Assembly: GCA_017525235.1 (NCBI GenBank) | Contig: JAFXTC010000003.1 | Span: forward strand, 62,001-126,000 | Direction: 5' to 3' | Length of the DNA stretch: 64,000 nt | Source: Bacteroidaceae bacterium | GTDB lineage: Bacteria > Bacteroidota > Bacteroidia > Bacteroidales > Bacteroidaceae | In this document: positions 35,092 through 44,034 of the stretch, piece after piece | Numbering within the stretch: the first letter of the stretch is position 1 | Layout: the number at the start of each line of letters is the position of its first letter | Notes under the pieces: generated by a model | What the model saw: the letters and a program-made list of their open reading frames with translations, nothing else | Database searches by the model: none | What the model was told of the DNA's origin: nothing | Translations under genes and position numbers: made by a program

Positions 35092-36038
35092 TATTTCTTA
35101 CTCATATCAAAGAGGCGTTTCTTCTCCTCTTCTGTAAGCTGAGCATATCCGCTTTTCTTCACCTTATCCAATATACGGTCTAATTCAGCCTCATCTTCTT
35201 GCTTGCGCTCTCTGTAGCTGAAATCCTTCTCGTACTTTCCGCCCCAGGTAACTTTGATATCCGGTTTTTTCTTGCCAAACTTCCCAGAGAACCACTTACG
35301 GAAATTAAAGCCGCCCGAAGAACCCCTGTCGTAGTAGTCGCGATCGTAGTAATTATGGTGGTTCCTATTGTTTCCACCGCCATTACGCCAATAGAGAAGA
35401 AGGAGCAGGCCCACCAGCATGCCGCCTAAATGAGCAAAATGTGCTACACCGTCTCCAGGACGACCAAGAGCCGACATCAATTCTATCACGGCATAACCCA
35501 CAACAAAATACTTGGCTCTGATAGGTACTGGCAATGGGAATATGAACAAACGCTCATTAGGGAATGTCATACCGAAGGACAACAGAATACCATACACGGC
35601 TCCAGAGGCTCCCACTGTCGTCCAACGGTTTAGGAATTCACTCATATCAATAACCGTTCCACCCACATTTACCTGCTCGTAGGCATTCAGACCCTCTATC
35701 CAATAGTTGGCAAACTGCACCAGCTCCTGCATTAGAGCTGCGCCCAAACCACATGTCAGGTAATAGAACAGGAAACGCTTACTACCCATCGTCTGCTCCA
35801 TGATACGGCCAAACATCCACACTGCAAACATATTAAAGAACAGATGTGAGAAGCTACCATGCATAAACATATAGGTAAAAACCTGATAGAAGTAGAAATG
35901 GCTGGCCATAAAGAAATGCAAACCCAGCACATCGTCAAGGTCAATACCATAAGCAGGAAGAGCTGCTGCCCACCGGGCTGCAAAGAACAGCACGTTAATG
36001 ATAAGCAGATTCTTAGTTACGGGAGGCATATTGTTCAT
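35091..36038 (-). CDS. Rhomboid-family intramembrane serine protease
   Basis: Six-helix intramembrane protease of 315 residues from ATG 36038. The N-terminal part NLLIINVLFFAARW is followed by the L1 loop and HMFMHGS-like segment (TYMFMHGSFSHLFFNMFAVWMFG), the catalytic Ser in TTVGASGAVYGILL, and the catalytic His in AHFAHLGGMLVGLLLLLY. After the membrane part comes a cytoplasmic tail of about 95 residues: Asn/His/Tyr/Arg-rich first, then lysine-rich and ending in a rhomboid-associated helix (LDRILDKVKKSGYAQLTEEEKKRL). An ATG at 36098 would add 20 residues over the promoter area, so 36038 is preferred. Confidence 0.9.
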   Translation of the reverse strand: MNNMPPVTKNLLIINVLFFAARWAAALPAYGIDLDDVLGLHFFMASHFYFYQVFTYMFMHGSFSHLFFNMFAVWMFGRIMEQTMGSKRFLFYYLTCGLGAALMQELVQFANYWIEGLNAYEQVNVGGTVIDMSEFLNRWTTVGASGAVYGILLSFGMTFPNERLFIFPLPVPIRAKYFVVGYAVIELMSALGRPGDGVAHFAHLGGMLVGLLLLLYWRNGGGNNRNHHNYYDRDYYDRGSSGGFNFRKWFSGKFGKKKPDIKVTWGGKYEKDFSYRERKQEDEAELDRILDKVKKSGYAQLTEEEKKRLFDMSKK

Positions 36039-36155
36039 ATTACTCAAAAATCTTATTTTCGGCGCAAAATTACAAAAATAAAACAAAAGAGACCCCATTC
36101 TGCCCGTTCTAAAGAGGTATTTTTCGCTTTTTCGAACATTTTTTTATAAAAAAAC

Positions 36156-36186
36156 TTGGGTCATATAGCAAGATTTCTTATTTTTG
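36156..36186 (+). promoter_or_regulatory. Promoter of the HU gene
   Basis: TTGG (36156-36159), 19-base spacer, TATTTTTG (36179-36186). The leader is about 50 bases. Confidence 0.6.
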
Positions 36187-36241
36187 TGATACAAAACGTT
36201 GATAATTAACTGATTTAAAAAACATCTAAAAACACAAAGTT

Positions 36242-36505
36242 ATGAACAAGACTGATTTGGTTGCAAAAATTGCCGAAGGTGCAGGTTTGAGTAAAGTTGA
36301 TGCAAAGAAAGCTTTGGAAGCTACTTTGGAAGCTATCACTGGTGCAGTAAAGAAGGGTGACAAGGTTGCTCTCATTGGCTTTGGTACTTTCTCTGTTGCT
36401 GAGCGTGCAGCACGCAAGGGTATCAATGTTCGCACAAAGAAGACCATCAACATTCCCGCAAAGAAGGTAGTTAAGTTCAAGGCTGGTGCAGACCTGAAGT
36501 TCTAA
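36242..36505 (+). CDS. HU-family nucleoid protein
   Basis: DNA-bending histone-like protein of 87 residues. The start MNKTDLVAKIAEGAGLSKVD, the core GDKVALIGFGTFSV and the basic arm (RAARKGINVRTKKTINIPAKKVVKFKAG) are textbook HU; the Pro that intercalates DNA is in NIPAKK. Monocistronic, with its own promoter and a strong terminator. Confidence 0.97.
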   Translation: MNKTDLVAKIAEGAGLSKVDAKKALEATLEAITGAVKKGDKVALIGFGTFSVAERAARKGINVRTKKTINIPAKKVVKFKAGADLKF

Positions 36506-36520
36506 CCAACTTGTTTTGCA

Positions 36521-36560
36521 AAAAACGCGCTGACTCACATTTGAGCAGCGCGTTTTTTTT
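36521..36560. terminator. Bidirectional terminator between HU and the secreted HExxH protein
   Basis: CGCGCTGACTC with GAGCAGCGCG, 8 T on the right and 6 A on the left. The stop codon of the convergent gene (36559-36561) overlaps its right T run. Confidence 0.85.
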
Positions 36561-39534
36561 ACTTGATTCGAACCCCTTGTACGTTATACCACGCTCCGTC
36601 GCGAATAATCACAAGACGACCATTCCTTATATACTTGCAAACAACATGAGGGTCATCATTGAACGTCGTTTGTATGATGCCTGTGGGGTCGGCCTCATAT
36701 TCCCCATAATATAGTAAACCGAAGTTATCATAACATGTCCACCACGAGGTGTCGCTCTTTGTTGAACGAATACCAACCCTTAGCGTGGAAGCTGTTGGGA
36801 GGTTCACAACGACCAGATTCTCATAGCATCCTTCTGCAAACCATGAGTTAGCAGCCAGCGCATTTTTGGGAATGTATAGGTTGTTGTATGTCACACATTG
36901 GCCTGTCTTTTTTTCCTCAGATGCGTCATCCCATATATTCCGAATAGTCTGGTACACAGTCTTCCCGCCTCCTGTGGCATACAACTGTGCCTTTACGGCA
37001 TCCTTCCCCTCAGCCCAATCGGTATAAGCGTTTTGATAGGTGCCTGGCCGTTGGAAGGCATTAACCGTTAGCGCATAGTTGCCGGCAGGGAGTTCAGGCG
37101 AAATGGTCTGATACGTATTAAATGTAGTCTCCAAGAATTCTGCAACACCATTCTTGATGCTTTCAGGTCCTTTTGTCCATCCGCCAGAATTCTCGTCGAA
37201 ACCACGGTTTTCTATCAACCATGAAACAGGCATGGGCTGTAAGGGCGAGGAAGGTTTTACGTTCCCCATATATGTTATAAAGGTGTTGCGTAGGCTGGAA
37301 ACGGCATCCTCCATATCGCTCACACTATAGCCTTCCTTTTCTGCCTCTACCGTTGCTAACAGGTCTGTCATAGGCTTGGCTGCTTCCTCCACACTTGTCT
37401 CCTCCGACAATGGTTCGCAAGCAGTCTTCATCGACTCACGCACTTCTGCCAAGATAGCATCTAGTTTGGGCATTGCCTTTTCTGCACAATATTGGTCATA
37501 GGTCGACATTTCCCCTGCTGTTAGCAGTAGCCAATGCTGTTTGGTGTTACTGTCCGAGGCGTCAAAGCCAGTGCCTCCGACAGTCGTCTTGCTGGTAGTC
37601 CTCAATGCCGCCTTTCCGATGGTAATCCAGTATGACGATGTATTAAGCGTTCCTTTCTTGAAGTTCGTCCTTGACGGCAGCAACTGCACACGCTCTGCCG
37701 TGGTGGGCGAGGTGCGAGTCACAGCCTTGAATTGCTGACCTGTACATGACAGCAGACGCCCTGTTCCCACATTATGCAGTGTATAATAGGCAGTCTTAGG
37801 GTCGTAAGTGATGTTCCATGCAAAGTTATCATCCGTCTGCGCTTTTGCTGCACCTGCAGAAGCCTGCGTTAGGTCACCACTTTCTGTTACATACAGATAC
37901 GAAGTCTCATTACCAAAGGCATTATCTGTTGTCTTAATGTAATATTTGGTGTCGTCCTCCTGAGCAAAGGTATATGCCGGCGATGCAAATCCTACAGAGG
38001 TAGAGCAAATCAGTCCATCCTGATGCAAGGCATGTGTGATAAGCACATTACCATAATATAATAAGGTATTCTCTGGATTGTAACTGTCCTCCCATGAGCC
38101 GTTTATGCCGTAGTTAGGTCCGCTGAACGATGATTTGGGCCACATGTGCGTATCGTCACCTGTCATATAAGCGCTGTTGTCCTTGTTCAGGAACTGTATC
38201 ATCTGCGTAGCGCGCGGCCCCAGCCATTTGCCTTTGTTGCCTTCCTCACGATAGTTACCGTCCCACCAGATATCACTCGTGCCAACTCCCACACCATGAT
38301 TGGTCTCATGTAGAATGGTTCCCGTCTGCTGGTAAGAGGAGTTTGGTCCCACACGCATCCAGCCGCCATAAGAACAGTCGGCTGTTGGAGTATCCGCTCC
38401 GTAATGCACGCTCAGATTGATACCTCTAACATACGACAGATGGTTATACAGCCATTTTATTTCTTCTACGGCAGAGGCTATACGGTAATTCTCCTCTGTG
38501 CTGCCACCATTATCGTAGTCGGTCGTCACAGTTCCTCTGGGCAGCGTAGGAACCTTAATAATATCGCCATAAGCCAATTTGTATTTAGCAGTCAAAACAT
38601 AGGGACGCACATAGTACATGGTGCCTGGCTGCAGTTTCTCCATACGATAGATTTCTCCGTTAGACGAGAAGTAGTGTGTAGTCCGATTATCAAAAATGGT
38701 CGGTTCTGGATGCGTACTCCAACAAAATCCCTTTTCCAGGAATCCCGACGTTGGGTTCGCTGTCATACGCCCCAATAGTACAGTAGCGCCTGCTGCGACA
38801 AACTTGTTGGTCGATGTTACCCTTGGAGCAGTACCGGTGGCATTCAGAATACGATAGTTCAAAGTAGCATCGCTAAGGCTTTTTGCCAACGAATCTATCT
38901 TTTCATTGCCTCCTGCCTCTATCAACCCTCTTGCCCCGTTGATGGCAGCTGTCAAATCTGCAGCTCCTTCACCTTCGCCTTCGCCCAACACTTCTACAGC
39001 CGTGCCTATCAGCTTCTGCAATTCTGCATGTTCCGCTTCTATATTGGTGTCCAAAAGTGTCAACTTTACATTGTCAACAGTAGCCCAGTTGGCATTTGTG
39101 GAGGTTACCTTGAATCCTATGCGCGTTACGCCCTGCAAAACGGTAAAGGTAACACTATAATTCTTACTCTCCGTCACCGTTGTTGAAACATCGTTGGCAT
39201 AAAGTATTGCGCCCGTACAAGCCTCTATCTTTCCTGACTGCTGAATATTCTGGCAACCTGCTGTTAGTGTGTAGGTTCCGGCCGGCAGATACAGGTCCTG
39301 GCATATCTCAACATTGGGGATTTTACTGCCCGATGCCACCCAGCGTTCCATATATATCTTGCCATGCTTCTGACTAAAGCTGGAGTTGGTAACATAATAG
39401 AACCCATTGTTAATCCATCCGGCAAAACGTGCCTCAAAGTCTGGGTTTTCTACATAGGTATTTGTTACATCTGTTTCTGCCATCATGTTTGTGGCAATCA
39501 ACAGACAAATGCAAGAGATAATTAATCTATTCAT
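36559..39534 (-). CDS. Large secreted protein with metzincin-like HExxH motif
   Basis: A 991-residue protein of unrecognised family. Signal peptide (1-19), a beta-sandwich carbohydrate-binding-like domain (about 27-160), a fibronectin-III-like domain (about 235-332, FCWSTHPEPT pattern), a putative metallopeptidase region around HETNHGVG (409-416), a ricin/lectin-like segment (about 500-650), a helical spacer, a second beta-sandwich (about 765-950), and a C-terminal tail YIRNGRLVIIRDGAWYNVQG like those on other Bacteroidota secreted proteins. The Gly at 416 fits HExxHxxG of metzincins, but the usual third His (419) is Thr, with Asp at 421. Peptidase activity is inference. It may act on host glycoproteins. 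Confidence 0.65.
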   Translation of the reverse strand: MNRLIISCICLLIATNMMAETDVTNTYVENPDFEARFAGWINNGFYYVTNSSFSQKHGKIYMERWVASGSKIPNVEICQDLYLPAGTYTLTAGCQNIQQSGKIEACTGAILYANDVSTTVTESKNYSVTFTVLQGVTRIGFKVTSTNANWATVDNVKLTLLDTNIEAEHAELQKLIGTAVEVLGEGEGEGAADLTAAINGARGLIEAGGNEKIDSLAKSLSDATLNYRILNATGTAPRVTSTNKFVAAGATVLLGRMTANPTSGFLEKGFCWSTHPEPTIFDNRTTHYFSSNGEIYRMEKLQPGTMYYVRPYVLTAKYKLAYGDIIKVPTLPRGTVTTDYDNGGSTEENYRIASAVEEIKWLYNHLSYVRGINLSVHYGADTPTADCSYGGWMRVGPNSSYQQTGTILHETNHGVGVGTSDIWWDGNYREEGNKGKWLGPRATQMIQFLNKDNSAYMTGDDTHMWPKSSFSGPNYGINGSWEDSYNPENTLLYYGNVLITHALHQDGLICSTSVGFASPAYTFAQEDDTKYYIKTTDNAFGNETSYLYVTESGDLTQASAGAAKAQTDDNFAWNITYDPKTAYYTLHNVGTGRLLSCTGQQFKAVTRTSPTTAERVQLLPSRTNFKKGTLNTSSYWITIGKAALRTTSKTTVGGTGFDASDSNTKQHWLLLTAGEMSTYDQYCAEKAMPKLDAILAEVRESMKTACEPLSEETSVEEAAKPMTDLLATVEAEKEGYSVSDMEDAVSSLRNTFITYMGNVKPSSPLQPMPVSWLIENRGFDENSGGWTKGPESIKNGVAEFLETTFNTYQTISPELPAGNYALTVNAFQRPGTYQNAYTDWAEGKDAVKAQLYATGGGKTVYQTIRNIWDDASEEKKTGQCVTYNNLYIPKNALAANSWFAEGCYENLVVVNLPTASTLRVGIRSTKSDTSWWTCYDNFGLLYYGEYEADPTGIIQTTFNDDPHVVCKYIRNGRLVIIRDGAWYNVQGVRIK

Positions 39535-39565
39535 GGTTTAGTATAGTTAAAAACTTCTGTTACGA

Positions 39566-41104
39566 TTATTCCCCCCATGAGCTTCTGTCAAGATTTCGAT
39601 AGCCGATAGCTTCTTGCAGATGATGGGTCTGGATGTTTTCTGAGCCTTCGAGGTCGGCAATGGTACGAGCCACACGGAGAATGCGGTCATAAGCACGGGC
39701 AGAGAGTTGAAGCCGGGTCATGGCTTCGCGGAGCATATCTAAGTCTTCAGCTGCCGGCTCTGCATAACGATGCATGAGACGGCTTGTCATTTGAGCATTA
39801 CAATGAACACCTGGGTCATTCTTAAAACGTTCGTCCTGTATCTTACGGGCACGGACAACCCTTTCGCGGATTGTGGCACTGCTCTCGCCGGGAGCCGTCC
39901 GACTAAGTTCATCAAAGGAAAGAGGTGTTATCTCGCATTGTATGTCAATACGGTCGAGCAAAGGACCTGAAATCTTATTCAAATAATGAACTATCTGTCC
40001 AGGCGTACAGCAACATTGCTTGGTTGGGTGATTATAATAGCCACATGGACAGGGATTCATGCTGGCAACAAACATAAAGGAGCAGGGATAAGAAATGCTG
40101 TATTTAGCACGGGAAATATTTATGACCCTGTCCTCTAATGGCTGACGAAGAACCTCCAAGGTGCTCCGCTGAAACTCTGGCAACTCATCACAAAAAAGAA
40201 CGCCATTATGGGCCAGACTTATCTCACCTGGCTGTGGATTTACACCTCCGCCAACCAATGCCACCTGTGAAACGGTATGATGAGGGGCACGGAAGGGACG
40301 ATGATCAATCAGCGAACAGTTACCAGGCAATTTTCCTGCAACAGAATGAATCTGCGTAGTTTCTAAACTCTCTTGTAACGACAAAGGAGGCAGAATACTA
40401 GGAAGACGTTTTGCCATCATACTTTTGCCGCTTCCTGGAGGGCCTATCATAATAAGATTATGACCTCCTGCAGCGGCAATCTCCATGGCTCTTTTTACGT
40501 GCTCTTGCCCTTTAACATCACAAAAATCCAGCTCAAAATCGTTCTGCTGAGCATAAAACTCAGCACGTGTATTTATAATGGTAGGCTCCAACGGATGCAT
40601 GCCGTTAAGATGCCCTATCACCTGATTGATATGACGAACTCCATATACCTTGAGCTTGTTGACAACAGCCGCCTCACGTATATTGTCCTCTGGAACAAAC
40701 AGTCCCTCGTATCCTAATTCCCTAGCTTTGATAGCAATAGGGAGTGCTCCTTTAATTGGCATTAACGAGCCGTCAAGACTCAATTCGCCAACCATCATAT
40801 AACGGTTCAGCAGATTAACATCCACCTCTCCTTCCGTAGCAAGGATTCCTATCGCCAAAGGAAGGTCTAGGCCTGAGCCTTCCTTGCGAACATCGGCAGG
40901 AGCCAAGTTCACGGTAATCTGTCGTGTAGGAAAATGATAACCGCTATTCTCGATAGCAGCCATGATGCGCTCGTGGCTTTCCTTGACAGCGCTGTCAGGC
41001 AAGCCGACCATAACAAACCGACAACCCCTGGTGGCGTTAACCTCTATCGTAACAGCAACCGCCTGTAAACCCTGTACAGTTGCACCATAAACTTTTACAA
41101 GCAT
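39566..41104 (-). CDS. YifB/ComM-family Mg-chelatase-like AAA+ ATPase
   Basis: A 512-residue protein. The N-terminal ChlI/Lon-protease-like domain runs to about 180 (GLPDSAVKESHERIMAAIENSGY, NLAPADVRKEGSGLDLPLAI); the AAA+ core has Walker A GPPGSGKSMMAKRLP and Walker B GVLFCDELPEF; a CxCG-type cysteine cluster (NPCPCGYYNHPTKQCCC) and a C-terminal lid follow. Homologues (ComM) are branch-migration helicases in natural transformation; the role here is inferred. It starts inside the 3' end of the next upstream gene (10-base overlap). Confidence 0.93.
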   Translation of the reverse strand: MLVKVYGATVQGLQAVAVTIEVNATRGCRFVMVGLPDSAVKESHERIMAAIENSGYHFPTRQITVNLAPADVRKEGSGLDLPLAIGILATEGEVDVNLLNRYMMVGELSLDGSLMPIKGALPIAIKARELGYEGLFVPEDNIREAAVVNKLKVYGVRHINQVIGHLNGMHPLEPTIINTRAEFYAQQNDFELDFCDVKGQEHVKRAMEIAAAGGHNLIMIGPPGSGKSMMAKRLPSILPPLSLQESLETTQIHSVAGKLPGNCSLIDHRPFRAPHHTVSQVALVGGGVNPQPGEISLAHNGVLFCDELPEFQRSTLEVLRQPLEDRVINISRAKYSISYPCSFMFVASMNPCPCGYYNHPTKQCCCTPGQIVHYLNKISGPLLDRIDIQCEITPLSFDELSRTAPGESSATIRERVVRARKIQDERFKNDPGVHCNAQMTSRLMHRYAEPAAEDLDMLREAMTRLQLSARAYDRILRVARTIADLEGSENIQTHHLQEAIGYRNLDRSSWGE

Positions 41105-42150
41105 AATTTCTGAACTTTCGGTTCAACGTCGCGATGCCAGTCTGTACCAGAGCCTATTATCTTCTGATCTGGCCCCACAAGGATAAAATACGGCAAATCC
41201 GTAATGCCCCATTTCTGCACCAAGGGACTGTTGAAACACAGAAAATCACAATAGCTGTGATAGTCTACACTGTCATTTTCCTCAATCCTTTTTAGAGAAG
41301 AGACCTCTGTATCAAGAGAATAGCTAATGGCATTGACAGTCAAGCCTTTCTCGTTCATTTCCCTACGGAATCTGCGAATACGGTAAAGCGCACTCTGCGA
41401 GCCACTCTTCCAACTGGCCCAGAAGGAAATTAAAAGATAGTTGTCCTCAAATTCCTTTGATGTTATCTCCCTGCCCTCTTCTCCCCCAAAAGCTGAGGTA
41501 TGGGTCTTAAGTTTGAAATCTGGGAGTTTGTTGCCTTCACGTAACATGCCATAGGCTTTCACTTGACGGGAAAGCTTGCTGAGCTCGATATCATCGGGGT
41601 TGGCACGGCAAAGACTGTCATAGACTGCGGTAACAACTTTCTTGTCCAAATTGTCGGTCTGCAAGAAGTAGGTCTGAAACAAATACTTGCCGACTGCATG
41701 TTTGGAATACTTCAGGATATACATGTGGGCCACGTCAAGAACCCTAACAGGGGACAGGTCGGTAATATCCTCCCGAAACTCAGTATAAATCTCGTTATCT
41801 TCTGAGCCATCCACGTCCACGGCATTCAGGTTCTGGGCATCGCCCTCAATCTCTATGTCATCACCAGGCTGGGCAAAGATGGTGAGTTCAGAATAGTTTG
41901 GATACAGAATACGGAAAATGTGACTACCCTCTATGGGAACAACATATTCAAACTCGCCATCCAAGATATGAAGGGTATCCAAACGGTCAGTCGCCCCACT
42001 GGGGCTGTATATATAAAACTCACCCTGTTCAAGATTAGTAAAATCTCCAGTTATCCGAACTTGCCCCGAATCGCCGGTACATGAATGAAGGGCTAAGAGT
42101 AAAGAATGAAGAATTATAAGATTTAAGAGAAAACCTCTTGTTTTCATCAT
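41095..42150 (-). CDS. Thioredoxin-fold lipoprotein lacking the CxxC motif (DUF4369-like N-terminus)
   Basis: A 351-residue protein with a lipoprotein signal (LLALHSC, Cys near 24), an N-terminal beta domain (about 30-115, IYSPSGATDRLDTLHILDGEFEY, resembling DUF4369), a helical linker, and a C-terminal TlpA/AhpC-like thioredoxin fold from about 215. Where reductases carry WCxxC this one reads LISFWASWKSGSQSALY, so both redox cysteines are missing while the fold markers (cis-Pro segment DLPYFILVGPDQKIIG) remain. It probably cannot act as a disulfide reductase and may bind partners. Codons for residues 7-23 lie in a heptad-like repeat (42082-42130). Confidence 0.75.
   Translation of the reverse strand: MMKTRGFLLNLIILHSLLLALHSCTGDSGQVRITGDFTNLEQGEFYIYSPSGATDRLDTLHILDGEFEYVVPIEGSHIFRILYPNYSELTIFAQPGDDIEIEGDAQNLNAVDVDGSEDNEIYTEFREDITDLSPVRVLDVAHMYILKYSKHAVGKYLFQTYFLQTDNLDKKVVTAVYDSLCRANPDDIELSKLSRQVKAYGMLREGNKLPDFKLKTHTSAFGGEEGREITSKEFEDNYLLISFWASWKSGSQSALYRIRRFRREMNEKGLTVNAISYSLDTEVSSLKRIEENDSVDYHSYCDFLCFNSPLVQKWGITDLPYFILVGPDQKIIGSGTDWHRDVEPKVQKLCL
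42082..42130. repeat. Heptad-like repeat in a lipoprotein signal sequence
   Basis: Degenerate 7-base units such as GTAAAGA, ATGAAGA, GATTTAA. It encodes LNLIILHSLLLALHSC of the thioredoxin-fold lipoprotein. Confidence 0.45.
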
Positions 42151-42162
42151 TATTTGTCGTTA

Positions 42163-42205
42163 TTAATTCTTACTTCTTCACTCTTAACCCTACTCTTAAT
42201 TTACT
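42163..42205. repeat. Heptad-like repeat between two lipoprotein genes
   Basis: Degenerate 7-base units (TTCTTAC, TTCTTCA, CTCTTAA, CCCTACT) running into the 3' end of the TPR lipoprotein gene. Confidence 0.45.
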
Positions 42206-43889
42206 TCACGATGCTCTTGATTGTGCTTGCGTACTTAGCGAACTCCAGGTCGTTAGCTGCGCGGACAGCCAAGGTGTTATCCTGCTGGATGGCACTCTTG
42301 AGAGCTGTTGCTAGCGTGCTACCATCGTTTGTGCGGGCAGCAAGGACGGCCTGTAAGTAGCTAGTGATAGCATCAGGATTCTTGATAGCGGCAAGCGTCT
42401 TCTTGGCAGCAGTGTAGTCCTTAGCAAGAATCTGAGCCAAAGCTGCACTATTTGTGTTGACACCAGCCAAATCAGAAGCAGCCTGTGTATAGTTACCCTT
42501 AGCTATGTTCAGGTTACCCATAACCTCCTTGAAGGTATCTGAGCCACTTCCCTTTGCCAGATAGGTCTCTGCAGAATTTACATCGCCATTCTTCAAGGCC
42601 AGAAGAGCCATGTTGGTATTGACTTCGGGAGCATTCTTACTTACGTTGGCAGCCTGCTTAAGATAATTACTGGCAACCTCAGTATTACCGGCAGCAATAG
42701 CCTGTTGGGCCATATTGTTCAAAGCACGATAGTCACTAGGATATTGCTTTGCGATAGCTTCGTTCCACTGCTTGCGCTCAGCTTCGTTCTTAGTAAGCTT
42801 ATTGGCACCATAAACCATTTCCTCTACGCTAAGCTTGCTGGGGTCCTGCTGGAACTGAGCAAGAATCTGCTCGTCACTGCGACCAATTACCTCATAGTTT
42901 ACTATCAGACGAGCACGACGCAACTCGGGCAAGATGCTTTCCTTGATGTCAGTATAAACCTCGCTCATATTGCTAATCTGTTGCTCGCGCTCTTCGGGCT
43001 CCTGATACATAGAGAGGACGCGGAGAATAATCTCCTTATCCTGAAGATTGCTCTTGGAAACCAATTCTTGGAAGCCGTCCCAGTCCTCTGCGGTGTACTT
43101 GGTATCAACATCGGCCTTCATCTGAATTTTCTTGAGCTCACCCTTCAGATAATCACTGCTAACGTTCTGGCGCTTTTCAGCCAACTTCTCGTTTAGTTCA
43201 TATCTACCATCAGGACTGGCGTATGCGCTGACCTCGATGTTCTGAAGGGCGCGAGTCTCTGCATTGTCGTTAATCTCCTTCAGAATCTTACCCAAGTCCT
43301 TGATGCTTACGGAGTTCAGCTCGCTTGCGCGAAGGTTGGCCTGATTAATCAGGAACTTGATGTTTGCCTCCTGCTTTTGAGCAATAATACGCTGGTAAGC
43401 ATCAGGGGCTGTAGCACCCGTCATACTGCAACGGTTCAAAAGCTGACTGGTTGCCAATACGCCATAGCCAATCTTAACCTCAGGAATAGAAACGGTCTTC
43501 TTACCCAACTTGGCATCAAAACGGGCATACAACTCACTTGACAACATAGGGTCGATGTATGCAAAATTGGTCTTCATGGTGTAGGTTCCACCCATCTTGT
43601 ACTGAATGGTTGTGGCATTGCCCTCAACCTTTTCGCCCTGGAAAGAAGCACTCTGACCTTCAGCCTCACCACCCTGATACTTCAAAACGGGAGTAACGGT
43701 TACCTGGGCTTTCTTCTTCATATACTTAACGGGGAAGGTTCCGTTGATGGTTGCGGGAACCTGGCCACCTACAGCCTCAAGAGGTGTGGGGGTAACAGCA
43801 AAGTTATCTGAACTGAGCTTTCCAAGCTTACTACATGATGACAGCGCAACAACGGCTGCTGCCATTAAAACAATCTGTGATTTCTGCAT
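42201..43889 (-). CDS. Lipoprotein with OmpA-like segment and TPR repeats
   Basis: A 562-residue envelope protein. Lipobox VVALSSCSK (Cys 19). The N-terminal half is beta-rich (PVKYMKKKAQVTVTPVLKYQ); around 220-260 an OmpA-like segment reads IEVSAYASPDGRYELNEKLAEKRQN, similar to peptidoglycan-associated domains (SxDG and the R-x-x helix). From about 390 on there are TPR-like helical pairs (ALNNMAQQAIAAGNTEVASNYLKQAA, NTNMALLALKNGDVNSAETYL). It may link the outer membrane to peptidoglycan or a secretion complex. No catalytic motif. Confidence 0.75.
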   Translation of the reverse strand: MQKSQIVLMAAAVVALSSCSKLGKLSSDNFAVTPTPLEAVGGQVPATINGTFPVKYMKKKAQVTVTPVLKYQGGEAEGQSASFQGEKVEGNATTIQYKMGGTYTMKTNFAYIDPMLSSELYARFDAKLGKKTVSIPEVKIGYGVLATSQLLNRCSMTGATAPDAYQRIIAQKQEANIKFLINQANLRASELNSVSIKDLGKILKEINDNAETRALQNIEVSAYASPDGRYELNEKLAEKRQNVSSDYLKGELKKIQMKADVDTKYTAEDWDGFQELVSKSNLQDKEIILRVLSMYQEPEEREQQISNMSEVYTDIKESILPELRRARLIVNYEVIGRSDEQILAQFQQDPSKLSVEEMVYGANKLTKNEAERKQWNEAIAKQYPSDYRALNNMAQQAIAAGNTEVASNYLKQAANVSKNAPEVNTNMALLALKNGDVNSAETYLAKGSGSDTFKEVMGNLNIAKGNYTQAASDLAGVNTNSAALAQILAKDYTAAKKTLAAIKNPDAITSYLQAVLAARTNDGSTLATALKSAIQQDNTLAVRAANDLEFAKYASTIKSIVK

Positions 43890-43934
43890 TTTATTATACC
43901 TATTTTATAATTTTGCCGCAAAGATACATATTTT

Positions 43935-43990
43935 AGTTGAAAGTTGAAAGTTGAAAGTTGAAAATTGAAGGCTGAAAGATGAAAATTCAC
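43935..43990. repeat. Heptad tandem repeat (GTTGAAA type)
   Basis: Four near-identical GTTGAAA units, then ATTGAAG, GCTGAAA and GATGAAA. Intergenic, between xerD and the TPR lipoprotein gene; the best preserved example in the window. A short C/G-rich stretch follows to 44034. Confidence 0.8.
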
Positions 43991-44034
43991 TAAAGTCTAC
44001 TCCCGTCCCTAAATGGCAAAGGATTAAGAGGGGG

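Noticed and set aside
36559-36600. Truncated C-terminal sorting tail on the HExxH protein
   Set aside because: The ending RNGRLVIIRDGAWYNVQG resembles a complete variant of such tails, so truncation is not supported.
43935-43990. CRISPR array
   Set aside because: Units are 7 bases with no spacers and no cas genes nearby.
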